Origin: Flavobacterium fryxellicola
Lineage (GTDB): Bacteria > Bacteroidota > Bacteroidia > Flavobacteriales > Flavobacteriaceae
Assembly (NCBI RefSeq): GCF_900143245.1
Contig: NZ_FRDK01000008.1
Span: 1-64,000 of the forward strand
Reading direction: 5' to 3'
Length of the DNA stretch: 64,000 bases
Shown here piece after piece: positions 28,875-37,765 of the stretch (its first letter is position 1; each line of letters opens with the position of its first letter). The notes beneath the pieces are model-generated. The model was not told the origin of the DNA, searched no databases, and saw only the letters and a program-made list of their open reading frames with translations. The position numbers were made by a program, and so were the translations under genes.

Positions 28875-31703
28875 ATGAAATCAATCCAATCATTCCTGCT
28901 CTATTTCTTGCTTTTTAGTGCCTGTTCTTCTTACTCTCAAAACCAAAAATCGAAAGAATTCAAAGTAGAATTTGAAAAATTTACTTTAGATAATGGATTA
29001 CAAGTCATCTTACACCTCGATAGATCAGATCCGGTTGTGGCTGTTGCTTTGACAAGCCACGTAGGTTCTGCTAGAGAAAAAGTTGGCCGAACCGGATTTG
29101 CTCATCTGTTTGAACACTTACTTTTCTTGGAATCAGAGAATTTGGGCAAAGGAGGTCTTGATAAAATGAGTGCGCGTATTGGTGGTGCTGGAGCAAATGG
29201 TTCAACTAGTAGAGACCGTACTAATTATTTTCAGACCGTCCCTAAAGATGCGTTAGAAAAAATGATTTGGGCCGAAGCAGATAAATTAGGCTATTTTATA
29301 AACACCGTAACAGAACCGGTTCTATCAAAAGAAAAACAGGTAGTTAAAAATGAAAAAAGACAGAGTTATGATAATAGACCTTACGGACATACCTTTTCTG
29401 TAATATCTAAAAATTTATACCCGTCAACGCATCCCTACAATTGGGATGTTATTGGTTCATTAGAAGACTTACAAAATGCTACTCTTGAAGATGTAAAAAG
29501 TTTTTACAATCGCTGGTATGTTCCTAATAATGTTACGCTGACTATTGCAGGAGATTTTGATGTTAAGCAAACTAAAGCTTGGGTTGAAAAATATTTTGGA
29601 GAAATAAAACGTGGCGAGTCAATTCCTAAAATGGAAAAACAGCCTGTAATATTGACCGAAACTAAGAAACTTTATTATGAAGATAATTTTGCAAAGGTGC
29701 CACAACTCACATTGACTTGGCCGTCGGTTTACGAATATCACCCTGATAGTTATGCCCTAGAAGTGCTAGCCAGTTATCTTTCAAAAGGTAAAAAAGCACC
29801 TTTATACAAAATCCTCGTTGAAGACAAAAAATTAACCGATGCCGCTGATGTCTTTCAATACAATTCAGAAATAGCCGGTCAATACATGTTAGGTGTAACC
29901 GCATTTGAAAAAGTAAATCTGAATGAAGTTATGGAAGGCGTTAACGAAGCTTTTAAAAACTTTGAAACGGAAGGAATTTCACAACAAGATTTAGACCGCA
30001 TTAAAGCGGGACAAGAAACCGCTTTCTACACTAATTTGTCCAGCGTATTGGGAAAAGGATTTCAACTGGCACAATATGAAATTTTTGCGGGAACACCCGA
30101 GTATATTAATCAAGATGTGAAAAACATTCTGGCAGTGTCTACTGAAGATGTGATGCGGGTATATCAAAAATACATCAAAGGAAAAAAGTATGTAGCCACT
30201 AGTTTTGTTCCAAAAGGAGAATTAACTTTAATCTTAAATGGTTCCACATTAGCCGCGGTAGTAGAGGAAAAAATCGTTGAAGGCAAGGAAGATTCATTCG
30301 ATGCTAGCATTGCGTCAACGTATGAAAAAACACCTTCTAAATTTGATAGAAGTATGGAACCAGCTTATGGTGATAGCCCTGATGTGAAGTTACCATCAGT
30401 TTGGAAAAGCAAGTTGTCATCTGGACTAAACGTTTTGGGGATTGAAAACCAAGAAGTGCCCTTAGTACAATTTCAGTTGCAAATAAAAGGGGGAATGCTG
30501 CTGGAAGAAAGTGATAAAATAGGAGTTTCGAATATGCTGGCTGAACTGATGACCAAAGGGACCAAAAGCAAAACGCCAGAACAATTGGAAAATGCTATCG
30601 AAAGTCTTGGAGCCACAATTAACACCTACGCAACAGACGAAGCAATTTTTATCTCGGTTACTACACTGGCAAAGAATTACAACGCTACTATGGCATTAGT
30701 TCAAGAAATAATAGTAGAACCGCGCTGGGATGCAAAAGAATTTGAATTAATCAAGCAAAGTACTTTAAGCCAGATTTTACAACAAAAAGCAGATCCTAAC
30801 AGCATTGCCAGAAATGAGTTCAAAAAATTAATTTATGGAAATGAATCTATTTTAGGGTACAATCGCATTGGAACCGAAAGCACGGTTAATAAAATTACAT
30901 TAGAGGACTTGAAAAATTATTACGTTAAAAACACCGCTCCTTCTGTCGCTAATTTTCAGATTGTAGGCGCTATTTCAAAAACGGATGTTCTTAATTCAGT
31001 AGCTTCTTTAAATAAGGGCTGGAAATCTAAAAATGTTGCTTTTCCAAAAATTACAATCGGGAATACAATCGCCTCCTCAAAAATTTATTTTTATGATGTT
31101 CCAGGGGCAAAACAATCTGTAATCCGAATTGGTTATCCTGCGCTTGCCGCCACTGATGCCAATTTCTATCCAGCCCAAATAATGAATTACCGCTTAGGTG
31201 GTGGTAGTTTTGCATCACAGCTTACACAGCAATTACGGGAAGGAAAAGGATATACTTATGGCATTAGCTCCTCCTTTTCTGGTTCTACTAATAAAGGTCC
31301 GTTCCTTATTTCTAGTGGTGTTAGATCAAATGTAACCTTTGAATCTGTGAATTTGATAAAGGAAATCTTGCAGCAGTACGGAAAAAATTTCAGCGAGAAT
31401 GACCTTGAAGTAACCAAAGGATATTTAATAAAGAGCAATGCCAGAGCATTTGAAACGTTGTCGTCTAAACTAGAAATGCTTTATGATATTAGCAACTATA
31501 ATTACGCTGATGATTATGCAAAACAACAGGAAAAAATTGTAAAAAATAGCACAATAGATGCCATAAAAAAGCTTTCAGAAAACTATTTGAATCCTGATAA
31601 AATGATCTATTTAGTAGTAGGAGATGCAGAGACACAGTTAAAAAAGTTATCTCAAATTGGTTTTGGAGAGCCCATTCTTTTGAATAAAACGGGGACAAAA
31701 TAA
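28875..31703 (+). CDS. M16 family zinc metallopeptidase (pitrilysin/insulinase type)
   Basis: Exported peptidase of 942 residues. The signal peptide MKSIQSFLLYFLLFSACSSYS may be read by signal peptidase II (Cys17). The inverted zinc motif HLFEH is at residues 77-81 in FAHLFEHLLFLES, with the third ligand in the downstream EKQVVKNEKRQSYDN region. The protein has the double M16 layout: an active half (about 35-470) and an inactive half (about 500-935) that keeps the RLGGGSFASQLTQQLREGKG segment but no zinc motif. Active and inactive halves in one chain form the closed chamber of this family. It stands alone, rightward. Confidence 0.9.
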   Translation: MKSIQSFLLYFLLFSACSSYSQNQKSKEFKVEFEKFTLDNGLQVILHLDRSDPVVAVALTSHVGSAREKVGRTGFAHLFEHLLFLESENLGKGGLDKMSARIGGAGANGSTSRDRTNYFQTVPKDALEKMIWAEADKLGYFINTVTEPVLSKEKQVVKNEKRQSYDNRPYGHTFSVISKNLYPSTHPYNWDVIGSLEDLQNATLEDVKSFYNRWYVPNNVTLTIAGDFDVKQTKAWVEKYFGEIKRGESIPKMEKQPVILTETKKLYYEDNFAKVPQLTLTWPSVYEYHPDSYALEVLASYLSKGKKAPLYKILVEDKKLTDAADVFQYNSEIAGQYMLGVTAFEKVNLNEVMEGVNEAFKNFETEGISQQDLDRIKAGQETAFYTNLSSVLGKGFQLAQYEIFAGTPEYINQDVKNILAVSTEDVMRVYQKYIKGKKYVATSFVPKGELTLILNGSTLAAVVEEKIVEGKEDSFDASIASTYEKTPSKFDRSMEPAYGDSPDVKLPSVWKSKLSSGLNVLGIENQEVPLVQFQLQIKGGMLLEESDKIGVSNMLAELMTKGTKSKTPEQLENAIESLGATINTYATDEAIFISVTTLAKNYNATMALVQEIIVEPRWDAKEFELIKQSTLSQILQQKADPNSIARNEFKKLIYGNESILGYNRIGTESTVNKITLEDLKNYYVKNTAPSVANFQIVGAISKTDVLNSVASLNKGWKSKNVAFPKITIGNTIASSKIYFYDVPGAKQSVIRIGYPALAATDANFYPAQIMNYRLGGGSFASQLTQQLREGKGYTYGISSSFSGSTNKGPFLISSGVRSNVTFESVNLIKEILQQYGKNFSENDLEVTKGYLIKSNARAFETLSSKLEMLYDISNYNYADDYAKQQEKIVKNSTIDAIKKLSENYLNPDKMIYLVVGDAETQLKKLSQIGFGEPILLNKTGTK

Positions 31704-31750
31704 TGCTATGTATGCTGTCATTATCTCTGGTTCAAAGCACAGATCGTAAT

Positions 31751-31895
31751 TAGCCCAGATCGAAGTGAAAAGCCCAGACTGCAAAAAAATAATTTTTCTT
31801 GTCCTGAAAGAGCGACCAACGGGAGCTCCTTTCAGGATATAGAAAATGTTTTTTTAAGGGAGGACTTGAAGCGGAGTGCTGGATTAGCTTCTAAA
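31751..31895. repeat. Dispersed flank-conserved hairpin repeat, copy B
   Basis: The left end TAGCCCAGATCGAAGTGAAA and right end GAGGACTTGAAGCGGAGTGC frame a central hairpin TCCTGAAAG (31802-31810)/CTTTCAGGA (31829-31837). The right end shares GAGGACTTG-AGCG with copy A, and the left end resembles TAGCCCTGAT of copies C and D. Confidence 0.55.
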
Positions 31896-31900
31896 AAAAA

Positions 31901-32260
31901 CTACTCGGCCATTTCATCATATCGCTGTGGGACTTGAGGATCATACAAGGCGCATTTGAATTCCTCCATTATGTTTACCAAGGCATCCATAGTCTTTCCT
32001 TCGGTACCATAACAATCAATTTTTATACTCTGCGGCGTGGTTCTAATGTGAAATGCACCTACCCCAGTGTTATTTTTCCAACTTTTATCGTCGACTTTTT
32101 CCCATTTTGAAAAAACCGATGCGATTCTATTCAAGATTACTTGAACAGGAAGTTCTTCTAAACCCTCTATTTGAGACTGTTCTTCGATAATAGCTTCATA
32201 CACTTCATGATGGTTTAAATAAATTCCCTCAAGATATTTCCAAAAAAGTAATTCGTACAT
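31901..32260 (-). CDS. Hypothetical protein encoded after purM
   Basis: Not recognised. The 119-residue cytoplasmic protein starts MYELLFWKYLEGIYLNHHEV and contains an amphipathic helix (EEQSQIEGLEELPVQVILN) and a beta segment (VGAFHIRTTPQSIKIDCYG). No signal peptide or membrane segment is seen. It lies 63 bp downstream of purM on the same strand and could share its transcript, but nothing in the sequence ties it to purine synthesis. Confidence 0.6.
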   Translation of the reverse strand: MYELLFWKYLEGIYLNHHEVYEAIIEEQSQIEGLEELPVQVILNRIASVFSKWEKVDDKSWKNNTGVGAFHIRTTPQSIKIDCYGTEGKTMDALVNIMEEFKCALYDPQVPQRYDEMAE

Positions 32261-32323
32261 TTTAAAATTATTGAATATTGAATATTGAAAGATTAAAAAA
32301 TCAACACTGATTCAATGGGTTAA

Positions 32324-33502
32324 TTAATATTCGAAAGTTCCGTATTCGCTGGTAATCGTCAGTTTTTTAACGTCAGATTCCGTTACTCTACCTATAATTT
32401 GGGCATCAACATTAAATGATTTTGAAATCGCAATGATAGCATCAGCAGTCGCTTCTGGAACATAAATTTCCATTCTGTGTCCACAATTGAACACTTGGTA
32501 CATTTCTTTCCAGTCCGTTTTGGATTGTTCTTGTATTAATTGAAACAATGGTGGCACTGGAAATAAATTATCTTTTATAATGTGTAAGTTTTCTATAAAG
32601 TGCAAAATTTTGGTTTGCGCTCCTCCACTACAATGCACCATTCCGTGAATTTCAGTAGAAGTATAAAGATCTAAAATTTTCTTGATAATTGGCGCATAGG
32701 TTCTAGTTGGCGAAAGCACTAATTGTCCCGCATCTATTGGTGAATTTTCAACGGCATCGGTCAATTTTACTTGCCCGGAATAGATTAATTCCTCAGGTAC
32801 TGCTGGATCAAAACTTTCTGGGTATTTAGTTGCCAAATACTTCCCAAAGACATCATGACGCGCCGATGTTAAACCGTTACTTCCCATTCCGCCATTATAG
32901 CTTTTCTCATAAGTAGCTTGACCAAAAGAAGCCAATCCCACTATTACGTCTCCTGCTTTAATGTTAGCATTGTCAATTACTTTGCTTCGTTTCATACGAG
33001 CTGTAACTGTTGAATCAACAATTATAGTTCGAACAATATCACCTACATCTGCCGTTTCACCCCCTGTGGAATGTATGGTTACCCCAAAAGAGTCTAATTC
33101 TTTGATTAATTCTTCGGTTCCGTTTATAATTGCTGAAATTACTTCGGCAGTAATTAGATTTTTGTTCCGACCAATAGTGGATGAAAGCAAAATATTATCT
33201 GTAGCACCTACACATAGTAGATCATCAATATTCATGATTAAGGCATCTTGAGCAATGCCTTTCCAAACTGAAATATCACCAGTCTCTTTCCAATACAAGT
33301 ATGCCAAAGAGGATTTAGTTCCCGCTCCATCTGCATGCATTATAAGACAATAATCATCATCTTGAGTTAGATAATCTGGAACGATTTTGCAAAAAGCCTG
33401 CGGAAACAACCCTTTATCAATGTTTTTTATTGCGTTGTGCACGTCCTCTTTGGATGCCGAAACACCGCGAAGAGCATATCTTTTTGAAGTATCTGAACTC
33501 AT
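32324..33502 (-). CDS. purM: Phosphoribosylformylglycinamidine cyclo-ligase (AIR synthase)
   Basis: Catalyses ATP-dependent closure of FGAM to aminoimidazole ribonucleotide in purine synthesis. The 392-residue length is the long form usual in Bacteroidota, compared with about 345 in Escherichia coli. Family features seen are MHADGAGTKSSLAY (about 55-68), the NIDDLLCVGATDNILLSSTI segment, HSTGGETADVGDIV with the conserved Glu-Thr-Ala, and GMVHCSGGAQTKIL in the C-terminal domain. It is the only purine gene in this neighbourhood apart from guaA and purU, and it stands before the hypothetical gene at 31901. Confidence 0.9.
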   Translation of the reverse strand: MSSDTSKRYALRGVSASKEDVHNAIKNIDKGLFPQAFCKIVPDYLTQDDDYCLIMHADGAGTKSSLAYLYWKETGDISVWKGIAQDALIMNIDDLLCVGATDNILLSSTIGRNKNLITAEVISAIINGTEELIKELDSFGVTIHSTGGETADVGDIVRTIIVDSTVTARMKRSKVIDNANIKAGDVIVGLASFGQATYEKSYNGGMGSNGLTSARHDVFGKYLATKYPESFDPAVPEELIYSGQVKLTDAVENSPIDAGQLVLSPTRTYAPIIKKILDLYTSTEIHGMVHCSGGAQTKILHFIENLHIIKDNLFPVPPLFQLIQEQSKTDWKEMYQVFNCGHRMEIYVPEATADAIIAISKSFNVDAQIIGRVTESDVKKLTITSEYGTFEY

Positions 33503-33626
33503 GTAGTATAGTTGTGAAGCCTGCTTTTAGGCTGCTAGTTGTGCGGCAAAGATAATTATTTTTTTTCGGTTTTGTCTATTGTCCTTGGTGAAGAGTTTAG
33601 TTCAAATTTAGCGGTAACTGTTGCAT

Positions 33627-33666
33627 AAAAAAACACCCAATTCGCTAGAAATGGGTGTTTTTTTTT
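33627..33666 (-). terminator. Terminator of the curli operon
   Basis: AACACCCA/TGGGTGTT stem flanked by A and T runs, 13 bp past the stop of the last operon gene. Confidence 0.85.
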
Positions 33667-33678
33667 GATTCATTGCTA

Positions 33679-35175
33679 TCATTCCCAATCTGGCATACTA
33701 GCATTGGTAAATAAAATTACTCTTGAAACTCCTGTATTATTGATAGATGGAGTATATTTCACAATGTTTTTAGCAGATATACCATCATTGGAAGTATTCG
33801 TGACAATTAACTCTGCTTCATTAGGTGAATACCTTACATCTAAATCTAACGTTCCTGCTGGTTTTTCTAAACCTGCCTCACTAATTAAATTAGTACTAAA
33901 AACATACTGAAACACTCTTGTATCTAATTGCCTGTAGTTAGCATCCTCATAACCAGAAACATCTCTTGTGAAAATTAATTTCTGACTGTTTACGGTAAAA
34001 TTCAAACCTCCAATGGCACCAGAAGTTCCAGAGATAATTTGATTAGTGATGGTTCCTGCTGCATTGATCAAATATATTTCAGCATTATAACCGTTAGCAT
34101 CATTTACTTTTAGTGCAATTTTTGCTCCATCATTGCTCCAATCACATTCTGATATAAATTTACCATTTGGAGTTTGATAAATTTTAGTCAAACCACTACC
34201 ATCGTTATTAATTCGATATAATTTGTCAAAATAAGGATAGATAATCTGACTTCCAGAGGCATTCCAAGAAAAATTTATAAAATCTGAATTAAATCCAGAA
34301 ATAGGAACTGAGTTCGTTACTTTAAAAATTCCAGAGCCATCCGGATTCATTGTGTAAATATGATTTTGTGCACCACTTGCTCTTATAAATGCAATTTTTT
34401 TAACTTGATTATTTTTTCTTGGCCGCCAACTGTTTACACTCGAACTAGTTAATTGCAATTGACCTCCCTTCTCATCTCCTGAATAAATAACATAATTATT
34501 AGTTTCATTCTTAACAAACAAAAATCTTGCGTTTGGAAAAGCAATAGTCGTAAAAGTTCGAACAGCACTTAAAACCGGCGGATTTATTCCGTCCGAAACT
34601 GAAACCTGCCAATAATACTTGGTGCTGTAAGACAACCCTTTTAATGTGTAATTGGTTTTAGAAATATCTGAATAAGTCACAATATCATTACTATTGTCCT
34701 TTCTCACAGTAATTGTATATTTTAAACTGTCTTTTTCAGTATCTGTAGCTGTCCACGTCAAATTTAATTCTAAAGCTTGATCAATAGCATTATCGGGAGG
34801 AGAAACTAAAACTGGAGTAGTTGGAGGTTTGTTATTCGTCGTTGATAATTTTAATTCAAAAACTAAATTGGTCGCTTTACCAGTATTTACAGTAGCAGCC
34901 TCAAATTTAGTAATATATCCATCTTTTTGAGCTTCAAAAGAATAATCTCCTACTTTTACATTATTTACAACAAACTTTCCCTCTTCATCTGTAAAGACTA
35001 TACTTGAATTTGGGTTAGAAAAAACTTTGACATTTGCTAAAGGCTTAAAATCTATTGCACTCACGACTTTACCCTCAACTGTACCAAATTCTTCTCCAGC
35101 AAAATTTTCTTCGCTACAGGAGAAAACTGTAACTAGCAACAAGACCAAACTAATTTTAAGATAAATATTTTTCAT
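33679..35175 (-). CDS. Beta-propeller lipoprotein at the end of the curli operon
   Basis: Lipoprotein of 498 residues, with signal MKNIYLKISLVLLLVTVFSC and lipobox VFSC. Domains in order: a carboxypeptidase-regulatory-like beta sandwich (about 28-110; GTVEGKVVSAIDFKPLANVK), a fibronectin type III-like domain (about 115-215; SLKYTITVRKDN, TKYYWQVSVSDGINPP) and a TolB/WD40-like propeller (about 220-497; NHIYTMNPDGSGIFKVTN, LYRINNDGSGLTKIYQ). It follows csgG by 33 bp on the same strand and precedes the operon terminator, so it is very likely a curli accessory protein on the outer surface. Its exact role is not known. Confidence 0.78.
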   Translation of the reverse strand: MKNIYLKISLVLLLVTVFSCSEENFAGEEFGTVEGKVVSAIDFKPLANVKVFSNPNSSIVFTDEEGKFVVNNVKVGDYSFEAQKDGYITKFEAATVNTGKATNLVFELKLSTTNNKPPTTPVLVSPPDNAIDQALELNLTWTATDTEKDSLKYTITVRKDNSNDIVTYSDISKTNYTLKGLSYSTKYYWQVSVSDGINPPVLSAVRTFTTIAFPNARFLFVKNETNNYVIYSGDEKGGQLQLTSSSVNSWRPRKNNQVKKIAFIRASGAQNHIYTMNPDGSGIFKVTNSVPISGFNSDFINFSWNASGSQIIYPYFDKLYRINNDGSGLTKIYQTPNGKFISECDWSNDGAKIALKVNDANGYNAEIYLINAAGTITNQIISGTSGAIGGLNFTVNSQKLIFTRDVSGYEDANYRQLDTRVFQYVFSTNLISEAGLEKPAGTLDLDVRYSPNEAELIVTNTSNDGISAKNIVKYTPSINNTGVSRVILFTNASMPDWE

Positions 35176-35208
35176 CAGGATAGAATTAATATTATTAATG
35201 AGCTATGA

Positions 35209-36609
35209 TTATTTCATCAGGGCATTAGTCATGCCTTTGGCATCTATGGATTTATTTTTGTTTAAAAAATAGAAGGTTAATCCTAAACCAAAACGATAAT
35301 AGTAATCATCTCGCACTCCTCTTTTTATATAGTCGATATTATCGCTAAAATTGAGATTATGCTCTCCATACAATTTAATTCCTATATTATCGGAAGCCAT
35401 ATACTCGAGCCCAATACCATATTGCACTTTACCATGAATATTTTCAGAAATTTTACTCATTCCTAAACCAGTGCCCGCAAAAACAAAAGGAGTAAGCCGG
35501 TCTTTTGGCAATAATATATATTCACCATTCAAATCAAATGTAAGGTAACCTGCATCCAATAAATTTTTGTTTGCTAGACTAAAAATATTTGTAGAAACGC
35601 TCAGATTAAAACTTGGTGCTACAAAGTATTTTAATCCACCTCTGACCATTGGCCTTAATTCTGGGTTGCTGTAATCTCCATCCATCAGAGTCGTTCCCCC
35701 GCCAATTTCCAAAGCAAGTTTAGCCCTTCTTTCTTTTAAATTTCTTCCAAATATTGCAGTAACTTCTGCTTCTTCATTTTCCTTTGCGTAGTTTTTTAAG
35801 ACGATATCTACTTCAGGCTGAGGAATAGCAGCTTCCCAAATTCTATCTTTTATTCCCTCCAAAACAAGGGTTGAAACTGCTTTTTCGATTGCTTCTGTCA
35901 CCGCCATTTGAACAGGCTCATTGGTTGTGTAGCCCGTCTCTACCTCTAATAATCTTTTAAAATTCACATATTTAAAAAGACTTTGATCAATGGCTTGAGA
36001 AAGTATTGTTTTTGAGATGTAAACAGATTTTAATATTTTACCATTTGCAGTTGATATCATTCGAAGATATATAGTAACGCGGTCCTGTCTGTACTTAATA
36101 GAGCCACCCGTACCGAAGTAACGTGCGCCAAAACCACCAGTAATAATATTAGAATCGTATGAAATAATCCCTCCTTCAAGTAATATTCCGGCATAAAGCA
36201 GTGGCGTAATTTGAGGCACATTAGGATCCGCATCTTTTGAATATTCCTGTCTTGTAGAGCGAATAAGATTTCGTTCCTGTAGCAAATTTCCAATATTTTC
36301 TCGTTCAATAGGAATGAACCACTTTGAATCCTCTAAAGCCTTAATTAAAATAGAAGTGGCTCCTTGAGTTACAGCTGTACTAAAATTACTTCCGTTTTCT
36401 GAAGCTTTGTATTGACCTGTTTGATCTCTAAATTTATAGAGTCCTACTACAATTTGTTCTTTAGCCTTAGGAAGCTGTTTTAAAAGTGTAGTTGCTGGAG
36501 TACCTTCTCCAATAACAGCTTTTTCTATTCCAGTAGGCTGATTGTAATAAGCACCACAACTAGAGATTAAAAAAAAAATTAGCAAAGGTAAGTAGGTGTA
36601 TAATCTCAT
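35209..36609 (-). CDS. csgG: Curli secretion channel lipoprotein CsgG with extra C-terminal beta-barrel
   Basis: Outer-membrane channel that exports curlin subunits. The lipoprotein signal MRLYTYLPLLIFFLISSC is followed by a CsgG domain (about 20-270): LPKAKEQIVVGLYKFRDQTG, then TSILIKALEDSKWFIPIERE, RQDRVTIYLRMISTANGKIL and the C-terminal VLEGIKDRIWEA. E. coli CsgG is about 277 residues, whereas this protein has 466. The extra ~170 residues (LALEIGGGTTLMDGDYSNPE, TPFVFAGTGLGMSK, YRFGLGLTFYF) look like an OmpX/OmpA-type eight-strand barrel or a PorT-like domain. The gene is separated by 1 bp from csgF. Confidence 0.9.
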   Translation of the reverse strand: MRLYTYLPLLIFFLISSCGAYYNQPTGIEKAVIGEGTPATTLLKQLPKAKEQIVVGLYKFRDQTGQYKASENGSNFSTAVTQGATSILIKALEDSKWFIPIERENIGNLLQERNLIRSTRQEYSKDADPNVPQITPLLYAGILLEGGIISYDSNIITGGFGARYFGTGGSIKYRQDRVTIYLRMISTANGKILKSVYISKTILSQAIDQSLFKYVNFKRLLEVETGYTTNEPVQMAVTEAIEKAVSTLVLEGIKDRIWEAAIPQPEVDIVLKNYAKENEEAEVTAIFGRNLKERRAKLALEIGGGTTLMDGDYSNPELRPMVRGGLKYFVAPSFNLSVSTNIFSLANKNLLDAGYLTFDLNGEYILLPKDRLTPFVFAGTGLGMSKISENIHGKVQYGIGLEYMASDNIGIKLYGEHNLNFSDNIDYIKRGVRDDYYYRFGLGLTFYFLNKNKSIDAKGMTNALMK

Positions 36610-36610
36610 A

Positions 36611-37015
36611 TTATCGATTTGGAATGATTACTTGAGTTGTTTCTCCTGTTTTTGTATCTAAAATATCTACTGTTAAACCTCCCGAAGAAGGATAAACTTC
36701 AACGGATAAGCTGCCGAAAGTATAGGAGCCTATTTTAATACCATCACTACCAAATTGTTGTCTAAACAGCGAACTTGAAATTTGACTTAAAAGCAAAGAA
36801 TTTAAACTCGAAGTAAAGCGCTCCAATTCCGTTTGTTCCACCTGAGAGATCGTTTTATCTGTAAATTTATTTTGTGACTCCGCAGAGCTTGCCAGCCACT
36901 GATAGTTAAAAGTATCTCCTCCAAAAGCTGGATTCTTAGGTTTGTAAATCAAGCCTTGTGCATTTGCTGATTGAACGGCAAGTAAGAAAATCGTAAAAGA
37001 AATTAAAAGCTTCAT
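36611..37015 (-). CDS. csgF: Curli assembly factor CsgF
   Basis: Exported curli nucleation and anchoring factor that plugs the CsgG pore and links the minor curlin to the surface. The signal peptide MKLLISFTIFLLAVQSANA is followed by the conserved mature start QGLIYKPKNPAFGGDTFNYQ, matching the CsgF N-terminal segment that inserts in the CsgG channel. The C-terminal domain (GSYTFGSLSVEVYPSSGGLT, TTQVIIP) is also typical. At 134 residues it has the same length as in E. coli. It lies between csgE (16 bp) and csgG (1 bp), consistent with stoichiometric co-expression. Confidence 0.92.
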   Translation of the reverse strand: MKLLISFTIFLLAVQSANAQGLIYKPKNPAFGGDTFNYQWLASSAESQNKFTDKTISQVEQTELERFTSSLNSLLLSQISSSLFRQQFGSDGIKIGSYTFGSLSVEVYPSSGGLTVDILDTKTGETTQVIIPNR

Positions 37016-37031
37016 AGGTTAAATGATAAAA

Positions 37032-37765
37032 TTAATACTGAGTAAAATATTTCGTTTGCTTTTCTAAATTCTTAAGGTGCAAATAAGTTGCATAAATAGA
37101 TTGTTCAGCCATTTCATTTAGATATTCTTCATCCGGTCTAGTTAAAAACTCATATATTATTTCATTTTCAATACTTATAATTATTTTAGTATTTCTAGAG
37201 AAAGTAAATTCCTCGTTCAAATTGACAATTTTTATCGAATTGATTTTATATTCATTGTATAAATAATAAAATAAATCGTAAAAATCTTTTCCAACCCTAG
37301 TCTTTGTGTCATCTGAAATAATTCCTGTTAGTTCAAATGCATCAGAAGGAATAATTGTTATTTTATCTTTTTTTTTTCATCCCCTAGCACAACTCTATCT
37401 TTTCCTATTAATTGTTTATTTTCATTATAGAAGAGCAGTAAAACTACAACCTCATCCTCAGTTCCCAAATTGACTGTAGAAGTTGATAAATTTTTATTTT
37501 CACTTGGATTTAAAGAAAACAACCCTTCTTGAATATTATTAGAGAGGTTATTATTTGATTTATTTTTTTTAATAACTGACAATTTATATGACAAACTTTG
37601 AACTATATCTGATAAATTTTCAGCTGTACCTGTTATTTTAATATTCCGCTCACTTTGTTCAACTTCAATTTTAGCTATCACTACAGTATTAGTCGTCTGA
37701 GAATAGGACATTTCAGAAAGCAAAACTAAAATAAGAAAAGACAAAAATTTCATTGAAGTTTTCAT
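37032..37765 (-). pseudogene. csgE: CsgH-CsgE fusion curli assembly gene, interrupted by a frameshift
   Basis: The 5' part (37765 to about 37370) encodes a signal peptide (MKTSMKFLSFLILVLLSEMSYS) and a ~100-residue Ig-like domain resembling CsgH (KLSVIKKNKSNNN, LFSLNPSENKNLSTSTVNLG). It stops at TAA just after a run of ten A residues (plus-strand T10 at 37368-37377). Adding one A, or removing two, joins it to an uninterrupted frame that reads ITIIPSDAFELTGIISDD, TRVGKDFYDLFYYL and ENEIIYEFLTRPDEEYLNEM, the CsgE domain, ending at 37032. The restored product would be about 244 residues. CsgE caps CsgG in the periplasm and guides curlins; CsgH-like domains block premature amyloid. The frameshift may be decay, phase variation or a sequencing error. 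The gene overlaps csgB by ATGA. Confidence 0.85.
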
